From assembly GCA_030737835.1 (NCBI GenBank), contig CM060856.1:9465670-9529669 (forward strand): 64,000 nucleotides of DNA. The letters run 5' to 3'. Position 1 is the first letter of the stretch; each line of letters opens with the position of its first letter. Origin of the DNA: Acorus gramineus (Eukaryota > Streptophyta > Magnoliopsida > Acorales > Acoraceae). Below the pieces are notes generated by a model. It ran no database searches. It saw only the letters and a program-made list of their open reading frames with translations, and was not told the DNA's origin. Positions 13,301 through 25,354 of this stretch are shown piece after piece. The position numbers and the translations under genes were made by a program.

Positions 13301-16300
13301 TTTGAAAGGTAACCAAACAGAGTGTCATCTAATTTGGTGGCTCATGCGTTAAGCAGAATGTGCATCAGAGTGGAAGAGACGGGAATACATCAACATGCAT
13401 GGCTCAAGAAATTGGGCTGATATCATCTTCCTTCTCCTATATGGCGACAACACCTTCTGTTGTGTGAAGTGAGTAAAGAGCACATTAAGTTCCTAAAGTT
13501 TGCGCCATTAGCTGGGCTGAAGGTGAAATATCAAAAAAAGTTTTTTTCTTTTAGAGAAAAATATAGGAGCTATCTTATTAATAAAAGAAGCCCTGGATCT
13601 CAAAAATAAAAATTGCCTATCATCAACATGGGGCTCCTATGGACCCATGACTGTATCAGGTTGAAGAAACAGGAATTGGTTATTGACAGAGTTCAAAACA
13701 CATTTTTGGGACAACATGGCATTTGCAATTTGTCTTGTGGTTGAATTGACCTCTTTGAAGTCAAGTCCCTGTGTGTTCAAAGCCCATCCTCCATTAAGCC
13801 ACTTATTTGAAGCCCTTCTAATGTGTTATACCGGAGCAGTTTGCAGGAGCAGTTTGAAGTCAAAATATCATAGACTACTCTTTATATGATATTCACAGCC
13901 ACTCACTCTCTTTAAGATCCAATTTCCAGATACTTCTGACTTGCCCTCAAATTTTATTTTTATTTTGAATGGTGCTAACCCTCTGTCAGGATAACTCTAC
14001 ATTGTGTGGAAAAGTATTTCGTTCTGCCCCAAAGTACCTATTAATCCCAAAGAATGGTAAACTCATCATTATATATGTGATTCATCTCTGTCTCTCTAAC
14101 CCATCCCTGAAGGGACTGAGGTCCTTGAAGAGCATTCATCAAAGTTGAATTTCAATACCCACAATATCTACCTCCAATTGTAGTTTGGTTTTTGCTTTTC
14201 ATTAACAGACATGTCACACACCTTACTCCATCTTCATAAGATCCAGTCCACGTGCACCCCAGATATTTTGAGTGAGACTTTGACCATAAGCTCCCTCTCT
14301 TTAAATTTCAGCCTACCTGGGTTGCATATCTTCATTTTTTAACAACCCCGACTCTTAAATGTGGATTGTTCTCAACTTCTAGGGTTTGTTCTTCGTTGTT
14401 GTTCTATCTCTTACTTTTCCACATTACCCGAGTCCCAACTCCCAACAAACTGCATGTGGGAGGTACCTCTAGAGAAGCATGTCCACACATTCTAAGACTC
14501 CATTGGAACGACATCTCTTCCAGACAATTGACCATACCTAGAGCCCACCCAGAGAGAGATTTAGATATACTTCCATATTTTCATTATAATATGACAAACT
14601 AACAAGATTAATTGCATCCTCTATTTTTACAACCAAAAATGCATGCACACTCCCCCACCCTGGTTTCTTTCTTGCAATATTATTGTGGGTGGGTTTGTGT
14701 TGGGGGGGGGGGGGGGGTGTTGCCCAAGCTTATTGTTTTATTTCCAGTCAAATCTTAGGAACTAAAAGCTAAAATTAGCATGCAACAAACATGGATTACC
14801 ACATGAAAAACCAGCAGTAACAATATCTATCTCATATCCCAATTAAGGAGAAGTTCAACTATTAAATAGCGGAGAGTAACATTTGATTTTCCCAACATTG
14901 AAAGCAATTGTTGAAAGGAAAAACTTATAATATCATGATATAGTTATGTGTAATATTTCATCCATGGTTTGCAATACTTGTTTGTAATTGTGTATACATG
15001 GTTTACAAAGACTATGTCATGTTGTATTTATATGTATTGTGATGTTAAATGCATCATACACCAGTGAAGTTAAAGTATGGAAAAAAAAAAACATAGAAAA
15101 GAGAGCCATATTGAATTCAATTACAAGAGAATAAAGTTATTTACCAAAGCAGCTATAATCATTTTTAACACGCATTCAACATTCATACATCCAACTTAAG
15201 GAGAATTGGAGAAACTTTTTCTATTCAGGCATTCTTCAAAATTTAGAATCAAATCAGAAAACACTTACCACAAGCAATTCTATTCTGGTCATTTGCGAAA
15301 AGCCTGACCAATTCCCCCTAAAAGCAAGTAATTTAGATTTTACCACATAACATACAAATAAAAAAGAATCAAAGAATCTATGTATGAGCAAACTGGATGG
15401 AATTTCAAAATCTAATACAATTGAATTCATCAACATAGCAAAATCGACACATTAAACTGCAACCCAAATGCTCTTCTTTAGCATTCATTTCATGGATATA
15501 AAAAAATCTGAATGAAGTAATCTGCATAAGTTAAGCTAAAAAACTAATGTTTTCTCAGAACAAAAACACCGTTAACATTAACCAAGATTATGTTTTGACG
15601 AGTTAAGGCATTATGTAGAATATAGAAAACCAAAAGAAGAGTCATCATGCCTAGACTCGAGAAAAACAAAACCGTCCTTATAAATGTGACTTCTAAGAAT
15701 CTATAGTAAGGTGCCTCCAGAAATGAAATGTGACCTCCAATATTTTTCATATGAAAAGATCAATCAGCATTCAATAGATAATGTACTTGTCAGAATTTTA
15801 ATTTTCACAGAAAATGAGATTAAAGCATGTTTTCCACTCATCCATTCATTCATCCATTTATTTAGAGAGAGAGAGAGAGAGAGATCATTTATGTCCATAT
15901 GAAATGAACCCCAATAATAGAATGGAAACCAGTGCTCTCAGCAATTGAAGGTAGTAAATATACTTTAAATTCTCAACAATTGGAAGTAGTAAATAAACTT
16001 CAAAGATCTCAGTACTGGAAGTATTGAATTGATCTTGTAGCTAATATTTCACAATAAATTTAGACCAATTACCTGATTGGAAAGAGCTCTTGTTATTTCC
16101 TAATAATGATGTCATAATTTGGATATTTAAGTAATTCATTTCTGGGGTCACTAACCTTGAGTATGTTGGGCGTTCCTTTCAATCTCGAGCAGGAACATTA
16201 GGGAAGTAAAAATCAAATTATCATGGCCACAAACATGGATGAAATGAATCAAATGTGCACATTTTGGTTTCCAACCATACATTCTAGATCAATATGCATA

Positions 16301-19300
16301 ATATGTATTTATGTATCATGACAGCTATCCAACCATGACATTTCAATATGTTTTCATAAGAAGATTATAAGTAACCTGATTGCCTCTGTCATCCATCGGA
16401 ACGCACTCTACTGAAATAGTATCACCAACATCATCAGCAGTTACAACATACTCTGGGTTTGTAGCTCCTGGATCAGAAAGTTAAAGAAAACAGTGATTAT
16501 TCTGAAATAGGTAGAACTACACTTAGTGATATATAGCATTATGTGCTAACCTTCAATGTATTGCGGTGTGCCGTTATAATGATGACGAACCCACTACATG
16601 TTTCAGCGTTCAGAAAATATAAAGACTTAAAATTTCATTACTGGGAAGGAGAAATCCAAGATTCAGAATTTACCTGGAATATACAAAGTGAAGTCCCATT
16701 TGTGGGATAGCCACAAGCTCGCAGTGTGCTTCCTGGTATAGCTTCACCAAAAATTTGAAAACCCTCTATACTAGGAAGAAGGACGTGTTCTGGTGGAAAT
16801 GTTGGAAAGAAAAACCCAGAATTAGCTATCAAAAAAGGAAAATTTATCACTGATTAATATTCATCACATGGTAGAGACAAATCTTACCCTCAGATCTGAA
16901 GGATGCACGGTCATCACGCATAGTGGGTACAGTAAACTGCACATCAGAAGTCTTCTCATTTATGGCCTTGCCAGCACTACGTTTAAAAGGACCGAAAGCA
17001 GTGGGGCTGTCAACTTCCCTGGAATGATCCAGTTGGCAAATGGTAAATATAGAAGAAGCTCAGCGTTGCATTATATTTAAATATACTCGGGCACATACTA
17101 AGCAAAAACAATGACAATAACACAATTTTAAAATAGAAATTCAAAGTTCTCATCTGTCAAGGTAGAAAAGAATAAAGCATGCCTCTACAATTAGTAAGTC
17201 TCACATTTTATATCTATGCTGGATGTATGGATGATAACTGCTCTCAGTAAACAATATTTGTATGAATGTCATATCACGTGAGAACATGAGCACCACAAGA
17301 TTAACAATTAATATAAATGGGGCAACACAAGTATCTATATTGTAGTGAGGTATCAAGATTTGAACCTTTGAGTACTCTGTTATAACAAATCTAATTGGAT
17401 TATCTTAGAACAACCCTGGATCTCAATTTCTCCAACCATACCCGAGATTTAAGAACAATGTTATTAAAAAGTTTGCCCTGATAACTATACAAGTATATAA
17501 CAAAGCCAACAATTAAAAAATTGTAGTTAAGCATAATTGCAATATACCCTGTCATATGAAAGTTGTAGACAAATTTAAACTGTAAACATGAATAAAAATC
17601 TTCAACAGCTTATCAAATCATAATATGCTTACACATATTTGTTTTTCTATCTCTCAATAAATAAGGATAGGGAATTATGTAACCTATTAAGTCCCAACTC
17701 GTGTTCTCGTGAATGACAGTCACCCTGTTAAATTTGATAAATCTATCCTTGTTTTGCCATCTGACAGGGAATGATCTGTCCGTCTGCTTCGGAGCAGGTT
17801 TCACCTTCTCATCGAGCTCTTTGTAGCCTGACATTGTGGAGTTACCACACATTTTAACAGTCACTTATCAAATTCCTTTTGTTTATGAAGGCTGAACTTG
17901 CCATTAATTAAGTTAAACACCAAAGTATCCCATGATTGCAGGTAGGTATCCTGGATACAATCTGCATATCCATCAAGGCACTGGCTCCAAGAAGATTACC
18001 TGCATGAAAACTAGTGCAATATTTTTTGTGTACAAACACATGTTTAATTGCACATCACCACTCCACTTGCAACAGAATGTCAATTTTTTTCCAAATGATA
18101 TTAAAACATACTTCAATTATCAGGTTTCGTCAATGTCAACTTTTTTAAAGGTGGTTGACAGAGGATACAGTAGCCAGAGTTCTTCTGCAATCGGTATTTA
18201 GCAATTCATTCAAGCTCGAAAACTAATATTCACCAACCAAGAAAGACAAATATTCTAAATAAAATGAATACAAAAGTATATAATAAAAAATATTTAGAAA
18301 TCAAAATTAGAAAACAAACCAAATAATGGCCATCACCCACCCATATAGCAGAGTACTAGAAAAGGAAGAGGCTAGACACAGTCATAACCCCCTTTTTTTA
18401 CACAGTGACTGATCAAAGGACTAGACCAAGACTTTATCCCGTTAGCTATATACTTCACCATTATACCAAGCAATGACCCTTAAAACACACCAACTAATAT
18501 TAAACAATACATGATTATGAATAACTAGAAATTCAGTTTCACAAGACTTTCCCAAAAGCAACAAGCATCAATCAGATAGATATCAAATATATTGAGTATA
18601 GATATTAATGTGGGCCAGTTCGTGAAAATTAATTGATCAAGAACTAGAAAGGCAAAAATATACAAACTTATAAGCATCGAATGTCCGCTCCCTAGGATTG
18701 TCATTGGATACAGTTGGTTCAATATTTACATCCTTTGAATTTATTCCTTCATGACCCCGTACAAATCTCGGCACATTAAATTTTGGCTCCACACGCTCAT
18801 CATGTGGATGGAAATTGTATGGATGGCGGGCATCTGGATCCTGCACAAGATAAATGCTAGGGTACATTTGCACAAAGATATAGAACTCAGCACATACAGT
18901 AAGAACCATCTGATATTACCAATGATGACTGAGGTAATTGGCCTTTAAATGCACTTGTAAGTTGGTGGTCATTGTTGAATATATGGTTCGAAGTTTGATA
19001 TCCCAACAGATGGTTCATGTCAACAACACTTGCCTGATCATATAGGAAATTTACTTTCCTTAGAAATATGAGCTCTAATTTACAATAAGAGGGGAATAGC
19101 AAGGAATCATATCAAAGCTCTAAGGATGTCATCCAAAGTAGAAGCCGGTTCTGACCATTAAATAAATATATAAAGTAAGTCCCTTAATTAATCATGCATA
19201 GCTTTATGTATCAGTTGGAACTATTTTGAAATCAATTACCATACTTATACGAGTACCAATTTGGGGGTGTCACTTTTGGTGTTGTCCCTAAACCTAAGAT

Positions 19301-20699
19301 CATCAGCCGACATGCACAATACCTCTTTTAAGAGAATTACAAGCAATCCCTCCATTGTTCATTCAATATAGACAGACATGCATTTTCAGATAAAATGTGA
19401 GTAGTAAATTCAGGTCGAAGTTTTCTGCAAGGAGCACATTTTTATTGAAAATGCATTTTGGTATATTAAGGTTGTTGAAATAATGTGCCAGTTTAACCAA
19501 TTATCGATGAATTTTATTTGTTGAAACAATGCATCATTTTAACCAATATCAGTGAGTTGTCTCTGTGATAAGTTTCCCTTGTCTTACAAGCACAACGGTT
19601 GTATCTTGATGTAAAACATATCTAAGATTCATAGTAATTTAGTGCCCTATATTTATCTCAATATAAAGTATTTCCATCTTCGGGTTGAATTATTAATTAT
19701 GAGATAAAAACAAAAATCTTATTTATAGCAGTATACAACAGTAAATATTATAATATGAAGTCTTAACCAAATAAAAAGTGACAATATGACCACGTTTAGA
19801 AATATATAAGAATGTCACTTTGAGGTTTATCAAGTGTAAGCTTACATGAGAAGTCCTTATCCTCCATTGCAACTGATGATATAGATGCTGAAAATTATTT
19901 AGCAAACAGAAAATCAGATTAGTATATGTAGCTCCTCTGTATATATTTATCCTCAATATACTCATTTGCATGAAAAACGAAGACAAATTACAATCGAATG
20001 GACAAAAAGTGTCAACAGGTCATTTGTGTGCATACCTTGGATAATATGTATAAAAATGGCTGGTAATAGTAGTAGTAGTAGTAGTGGTAGTGGTAGATAT
20101 CCCAAAAAACTATCATTATTGTTTTTTCATGTAATTGTGTAAAAAAGTGGTCGGAGTTTCCCATAATCAGATATGTATACATGCAACTAAACATCCTTTG
20201 GGGAAATTTTCAAATTTTTTACTACATTGAAATTTGCCAGAACGGCAGGATCTTCACCGAGGATGAACCATGATAACAAGAAAAGTTCCATTTTGAACGT
20301 AATTATGATGTTGTTCCAAGGAAAGTAAAACAAATAATTACGATCCGATGGATCGCAGGATCAATATTACGCATTAAGGTTGATCACCTGTCAAGTTCTA
20401 TTAAAATAGAAGCTTATGGTTGCTTGCTCACAGTCAAGTCAATGAATTCAACCAGTCATCTAGATATCACATATATCTTCATTCTATTTATAAGAGGAGA
20501 ACATATGAAAAATATAACCGATTCTTTCGTTTCCTTGGGCCACTGGCCATTCGCCGGGAGTTTCGGGTTTAATACCGATATTTTAGCAACAAATCTAATA
20601 AATCTAAGTGTAGTGCTTGGTGTATTGATCTTTTTTGGAAAGGGAGTGTGTGCGAGTTGTGTATTTCAAGAATAGGCCGGATTCGGCCGGCTGTACTTT

Positions 20700-20730
<31 letters not shown>

Positions 20731-23700
20731 AAAAAAATTAGGAAAGAAAGGTGTAGGTGCCTTCCAAAGCAAAGAACAATGCAATGAATGTGCGCAAGGA
20801 ACTCAAAACATTTTTCACAGAGATATCGAACTTAAACAGATTACATATCTTGCCTGGGTAGAAAGATGACTATAAAATTGGTGACATTATACTATCAAAA
20901 AGAAGGGAAAAGAATAAAAATTACTTATGGGGCTGAAACTTAAAAGGTTCCACAAAGAGAATCAAGGACCGGAAACTATAAATCATTTTTTTTCAAAATG
21001 TGAGACATTGACAGAAATGAACACGAAGAAAGGAGTACATGGTTTGAGAAAAACAAACATTACCTTAGCTCCATTGGTAATAGCAGAAGCATTGATAACA
21101 GGTGGACGAACATTATACTCGGCCAATAAGCTAAGCAATGAGGAAGTATATATATACCTCTCATCCTCTACCTCCTGGATAATAACAGAATGGACTCAAG
21201 TACAACTTATTCCTAAAAAAAATAATAAATCTTAGAAACTTGAAAGTTCTTTTTTTTTTGTTGGGGGGGGGGGGGGGGTTGTTAATGCACATAGATTTCC
21301 CAATATATTTTAATAAAATTTTTAGATACGCTGAGTCTTCAAAATTTATAAAAGTTCAATAGTATTTTATATTTCATGGTTAAACATGAAGATATTCTGT
21401 TCTGCCAATATCCATCAACGTTCCTGATATTCTTATATATATCGACACAATTCAACACATTGCAAAAATACTGTCATTTGTAAGATGATAAGGTTTGCTT
21501 GTTCCATGTGTACTTTATGCCACTATTACTCAGTCAAGATTCAGATAGAGACGATATGCAGTTAGCATGCATGATATGATGCAAGGATAAATTCGACATG
21601 AAAAAGATTTTGATGTTTCGTGAAAGATGGAGATCGATACCATACTTTCAGATCGTTGGAAACATGAAGACATTCGAGTGTGCCAATAATAATATCCATC
21701 AACATTCCTGATATTTTATTTGAATCTTGACACAATTCATCACATTGCAATAATGCTATCATTTTTAAGGTGATCAAGTTCTCTTGTTTAATGTTAAATT
21801 TATGCCATTATTACTTACTCAAGATTTCACTACAAACTCTATGCAATTAGCATTCATGATGCAAAAATAAATCTGAGACAAATTTGCGATTCGTTAAACA
21901 TGGAGACCGAAACCATACTTGCAGATCATTGGTCAGCTTTAGATTTTCTTCAATGTAACTTTTTCTGTTATCCAGCTCCTTAAAAGCATCAGATATGGCA
22001 TCACTCTGCTTCTCATCAATTGCCTGATGCTCAAAACAAATATATTCGTTAGAACTCAATAAACAAGAAAAATCTATCTATTAACTTTCTCATTCAAAAT
22101 TTTTACAAGCCTTTCTTAAATCTGAAATTTTGCTTTCCAAGGCATGTTTCTCATTCAGTAAGTGCAGCTCCTGAAAAAGCAAATATCCATGGTTCAATGC
22201 AGACGAATGGCCCACCGACTTATAAAAGGCACTATGTATTTGAGTAAACAGCACTAGTTGACATTACCTTAATACAGGCATCAGCAATTTGATCGCGAAG
22301 TAGCAGAATTTCCTTTTCCTGCGCCTGTAACCTTGCAAAAAGTTCCTGCAAGTTTTGAAACCCACATTTTATCCAAATAACTCCATGAGACTGCAAAGAA
22401 ATGAGACACGAAGTGATTGAAATTCAATATTAACCGCTTTTTTTTTTATTCCAATTTATTTTGGTGTTTTTTTCCAAAATCTCAGCCCCCAATGCAGCAT
22501 CACATGTCTAATCCCACTTCACAGTCTTGTCTTACTTTTTCCCATACCCACAAAATGGTTTTTTCATTCTAATTAGACACATTCTCCTTTATGGTAAAAT
22601 GCCACAAATGTAACAAAACAAAAAGCATGCGGGATCTTTTCATGACTATCTCAATGAAATCAAATAAATACATACGTTTGCTCATAGTTCACGTTGCATC
22701 ATCCTATAATTAATTCTTAAAAAAATGAAACCTTAACCCATACAAGCATACTCCTTACAGAGGCTTCTGCACAAATGTCAATGAGAATAACCACCTTTTA
22801 GAATTTATGATGCATGACATCCTCTCAAATAAGGACCATATGCACCCATTTTCACTGCCACAATAAGCCAACTTGATCACCACTCATAAGAGCAAGACCA
22901 CCTCTCAAATGAATGTAGACTTAGACAACTAGATATTGGAACTTCCCACCACCCAATTTGTTTAGCTTTCTAATTCGTCAGATGACATACATCAGTGGAG
23001 GAAAGGTTTGGTCACTGTCAATGGGACATCATCTAATAAATGAACTTTGAATATAAGTCTGTCAACTATGAAGTAAATCGAGGAATTAAGGTATCCAACT
23101 CTAGAAAATTATCCAAGTCCAGTTTATTATTATAAAATTATATATATTTCCTCATTCTAAAACTACAATATCCTCAAGAGCATAAAATCCACACAAGAAT
23201 AAAAAAAAAAACCACTCAATCAACATTTGTCAAGCAACCCTAGCTCAGAAAAAAAAAATTAACATAGCACAACTCCCATTTTGCCCATAAGAATTGACGC
23301 AAGACCATGCTGCGCAAAGCACAAATCACTTATTCAAAATACTAAAGATCTATGGTCTAGATTAAATCCTACAAGTCACCTTTTAAAAAAATAGAGACTC
23401 CTATAGTTTCTTCAAAAAAAATTCCTACAAGTGAATTATTCAAAATAAAAACTACCAACCAACTTATCCACAACATGACTACATGAGTCAAGATTAGAGT
23501 TTTTGGTCTTCCTCCCTTCGTAAACTTTAAATCCCACTGCTGATTCGATGTCCCCACCTATCCACAGATTTCAATATAAAAAGCTAAAACTACTAAAAAA
23601 AATTAATACTTCTATATGATTTTTCAAAAAAAATATTACTTATATATCACATCTATATGCCTCAAAACAAAATTCCACTTGCCATGAAAAAGAGGGAATT

Positions 23701-24387
23701 AAATCTCAATAAATTTTGGACATGGCTTCTGTAGCCATAAAAATATTTCACTGATCAGAGATCTAGTATCCTAGTACATGGATCTCTAGACCATAGCCTG
23801 AAACTCCTCTTTCTTTTGAACAAAGATTGTCTGTTTAGAGACTTTTAATATTGCAATTGAGTAGATATTTATTCAACCAAATAAGTATGAGAGCCTACTA
23901 AAATATTTGCCTCTAGGCAGTGATCAGAGACGGGCTCCTTTCAAATGGATGGAAAAAAATCATGAGACACAAAGCTATAAACCAAATCAACATTGCAGAG
24001 GAACAGAATTTTGCACTTGAGAAATTACAGCAGTAAAGAATGTACAACTATGATATTATACCGATGTCTCATGATCCATAAAACGTTCATCACTATCAAG
24101 TACGCTGGCACCAGAATGCCTTGGAGTTTGATGCCTGGGAAACATCAAGCATTTAACTTTCCAAAAAAACAATAAATAGGGAAAAGCTATTGCACCATAA
24201 GTTTATGTAGTGTCTTACTTGAGTATTACCTGACGAAAGGATCAGCGCTCGTCATCCCAGGGCTATTATTCATGTTTCCGGTCATAGTCTGATCCAATAA
24301 CTCTCTGAAAGATGCCTGCACCCTTTTCCATGTCGTAACACCAGATGGATGGGTTGCATCTGCCAGTGAGGAATCACCTGATAACAT
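10315..24387 (-). CDS. Coiled-coil protein with C-terminal Ig-like (AIR9-type) module, 18 coding exons
   Basis: I recognise this as a conserved plant family but not a named gene. Exons (minus): 24387-24230, 24134-24062, 22345-22268, 22170-22111, 22023-21919, 21174-21064, 19887-19846, 19033-18920, 18840-18668, 17018-16888, 16825-16674, 16593-16551, 16467-16376, 15317-15269, 13174-13104, 12531-12415, 12275-12187, 10375-10315. Phases agree throughout and give 572 residues. The N-terminus is Ser/Thr-rich ([10 protein letters not shown]...TWKRVQASF). Exons 3-7 are charged and heptad-like, suggesting a coiled coil. Exons 11-14 form a module with [25 protein letters not shown] and [18 protein letters not shown], resembling AIR9-type Ig-like repeats. 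The family has been linked to microtubules or actin, but that is weak here. Intron 4 starts with GC. The start could also be an in-frame ATG at 24429. A 5' UTR exon probably ends at 24935. Confidence 0.85.
11041..11121. repeat. Short direct repeat in the last intron of the large gene
   Basis: The 16-base string AAAAAACATGAGGAAT occurs twice, starting near 11046 and near 11107, about 60 bp apart, inside the intron between the last two coding exons. It may mark a small local duplication. Confidence 0.6.
14702..14717. repeat. Homopolymer G run (16 bases)
   Basis: Sixteen consecutive G bases inside an intron of the large gene. Such a run is unusual in this AT-rich DNA; its exact length may be unreliable in assembly. 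Confidence 0.9.
15864..15884. repeat. (GA)n microsatellite
   Basis: About ten GA units in an intron of the large gene, next to imperfect CATT repeats. Confidence 0.9.
15935..16030. repeat. Diverged tandem repeat, three units of about 36 bp
   Basis: Three successive copies of a motif of the form CTCA-CAATTGGAAGTAGTAAAT-ACTT with mismatches between units. They lie in an intron of the large gene. Confidence 0.6.
17613..18201 (-). other. Unexplained ORF cluster inside an intron
   Basis: Within the intron between exons 9 and 10 of the large gene, the minus strand holds an 83-codon ORF at 17864-17613 with a charged, protein-like stretch ([20 protein letters not shown], then a [13 protein letters not shown] region). 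Further open pieces follow at about 17935-18000 and 18110-18190. The parent gene splices over all of it in phase, so it is not needed there. It could be a captured or retroposed exon from another gene. I do not recognise the family. Confidence 0.35.
19472..19562. repeat. Tandem duplication, unit about 48 bp
   Basis: Two adjacent diverged copies share GTTGAAA-AATG followed by TTTAACCAAT and GTGA or GATGA. They lie in an intron of the large gene. Confidence 0.6.
20062..20096. repeat. GTA/GTG trinucleotide microsatellite
   Basis: About eleven trinucleotide units of AGT/GGT type in an intron of the large gene. Confidence 0.9.
20465..20705 (+). pseudogene. atpF: Chloroplast DNA insertion (NUPT): atpF exon 1 and start of its intron
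   Basis: The ATG at 20515 opens a reading frame matching the start of the plastid ATP synthase CF0 subunit b ([20 protein letters not shown], then [10 protein letters not shown] and [14 protein letters not shown]). It then runs into GTGTGCGAGTTG, the typical beginning of the atpF group II intron. The upstream bases (GAGGAGAACAT) match the plastid 5' leader. The rest of atpF is absent, so this is a fragment. It sits antisense inside an intron of the large nuclear gene, between exons 6 and 7. It is not expected to be functional. Confidence 0.88.
21263..21278. repeat. Homopolymer G run (16 bases)
   Basis: Sixteen G bases preceded by a poly-T run, in an intron of the large gene. It is the second such run in this gene (the other starts at 14702). 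Confidence 0.9.
21382..21932 (-). repeat. Tandem duplication of about 275 bp covering an exon edge and splice donor
   Basis: Unit 1 is 21382-21659 and unit 2 is 21660-21932. Both begin with AAACATGAAGA (plus strand) and end with GATC-TTGG. Unit 2 contains the last bases of coding exon 5 (encoding NDLQ) and its GT donor. Unit 1 carries a diverged copy of that edge (encoding NDLK followed by GTATGG) inside the next intron. The true gene model splices from exon 5 directly to exon 6 in phase, so unit 1 is a decoy donor without its own exon body. Confidence 0.85.
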
Positions 24388-24934
24388 AACATCGGGAAGA
24401 CCCCATCTTCTGTTATATTGGTATACCATGACATCAATTGAAGGGGAAAAAAATGCACAAACCTTAATATTAAGAAAACGAGATAATCATATATTCAATA
24501 GAACAACCGAATGAATAAATCATCGCCACAGCATAGATTTTACATTTTATTAAAGAAATCTAATAAGCAAGATAAGGTTAGACAATATCTCCCCCAAACA
24601 TTAAATCCACATAAGACTCTCATATATATTAACACAAACACTTAGTGCAGATGCTAGTCAGTTCGCATGGTTTCCGGAGTGGAAGAAATCTACGACTGAG
24701 AAGTCTTTCCAATGTGAGAATTACATCTCCGGATCATGAAATTTAATCATCAGCACACAAATGATCAGATAATAAACACGATTTCAAACAATTACGTGAT
24801 CTCTTCGGCACTATAGCGATTCACGGTCAACACTATGTCACTAAAAACAAGAGAACAAAAGCAAATCAAAAGACTGACCGGGAATTCCATCAAGAACTGA
24901 AAATAAGGAACCCTAATTGACGAGAAATCATCAC

Positions 24935-25085
24935 CTCGCGTAGAAATCGGAGCTCCTGAGCCGATCGATCGGTTGGAGGAGACAAAACGAATGCGATGTT
25001 GTGAAGAGAGTCAAAAGAGGGGATGCTTTTCCCTTTCGGTAGGGAGAATCAGAAGGCGATCGCAATGAAATATTGAAAACAACAA
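24935..25085 (-). promoter_or_regulatory. Probable 5' UTR exon and promoter edge of the large gene
   Basis: The minus strand from about 25080 to 24935 is GC-richer, has no ATG, and ends in a good donor (GCGAG then GTGATG). This suggests a non-coding first exon joined to coding exon 1. A possible acceptor at 24410 would leave a 10-codon upstream ORF starting at 24404 before the chosen ATG at 24387. Confidence 0.45.
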
Positions 25086-25354
25086 AAGATCACCCGCTCG
25101 TATTAATACATGGAGTCGGAGAGAGACGTTGGAGGTCCTTTTGTTGTTGCGAGGGTGAGTTGGACCGTTGGACTCGCATTAATTCCGCGAGATCTGATTG
25201 GATCTGATTGAAGAACGAACGGCTGCGATGAACTGACGAGTTTACCAGAGCCTGGCTTCACCCGAAGGTTCCATTTATGGATTTATATGCCGCACAATTC
25301 GGATCAAATGCATGATTTGGATGTTTTGATGAACTCGTTTGGAACACGGCTGAC

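Noticed and set aside
17613-17864. Exon of the large gene encoding [12 protein letters not shown]
   Set aside because: Exon 9 (phase 2, ending TAT AA) joins exon 10 (starting G GAA GTT) directly, giving YKEVDSP; inserting this ORF breaks the frame.
20515-20675. Functional atpF gene
   Set aside because: Only exon 1 and the start of the group II intron are present, in a nuclear intron, so it is a plastid-derived fragment.
21562-21777. An additional exon of the large gene ending NDLK
   Set aside because: It is the decoy copy made by the 275-bp tandem duplication; exon 5 joins exon 6 in phase without it.
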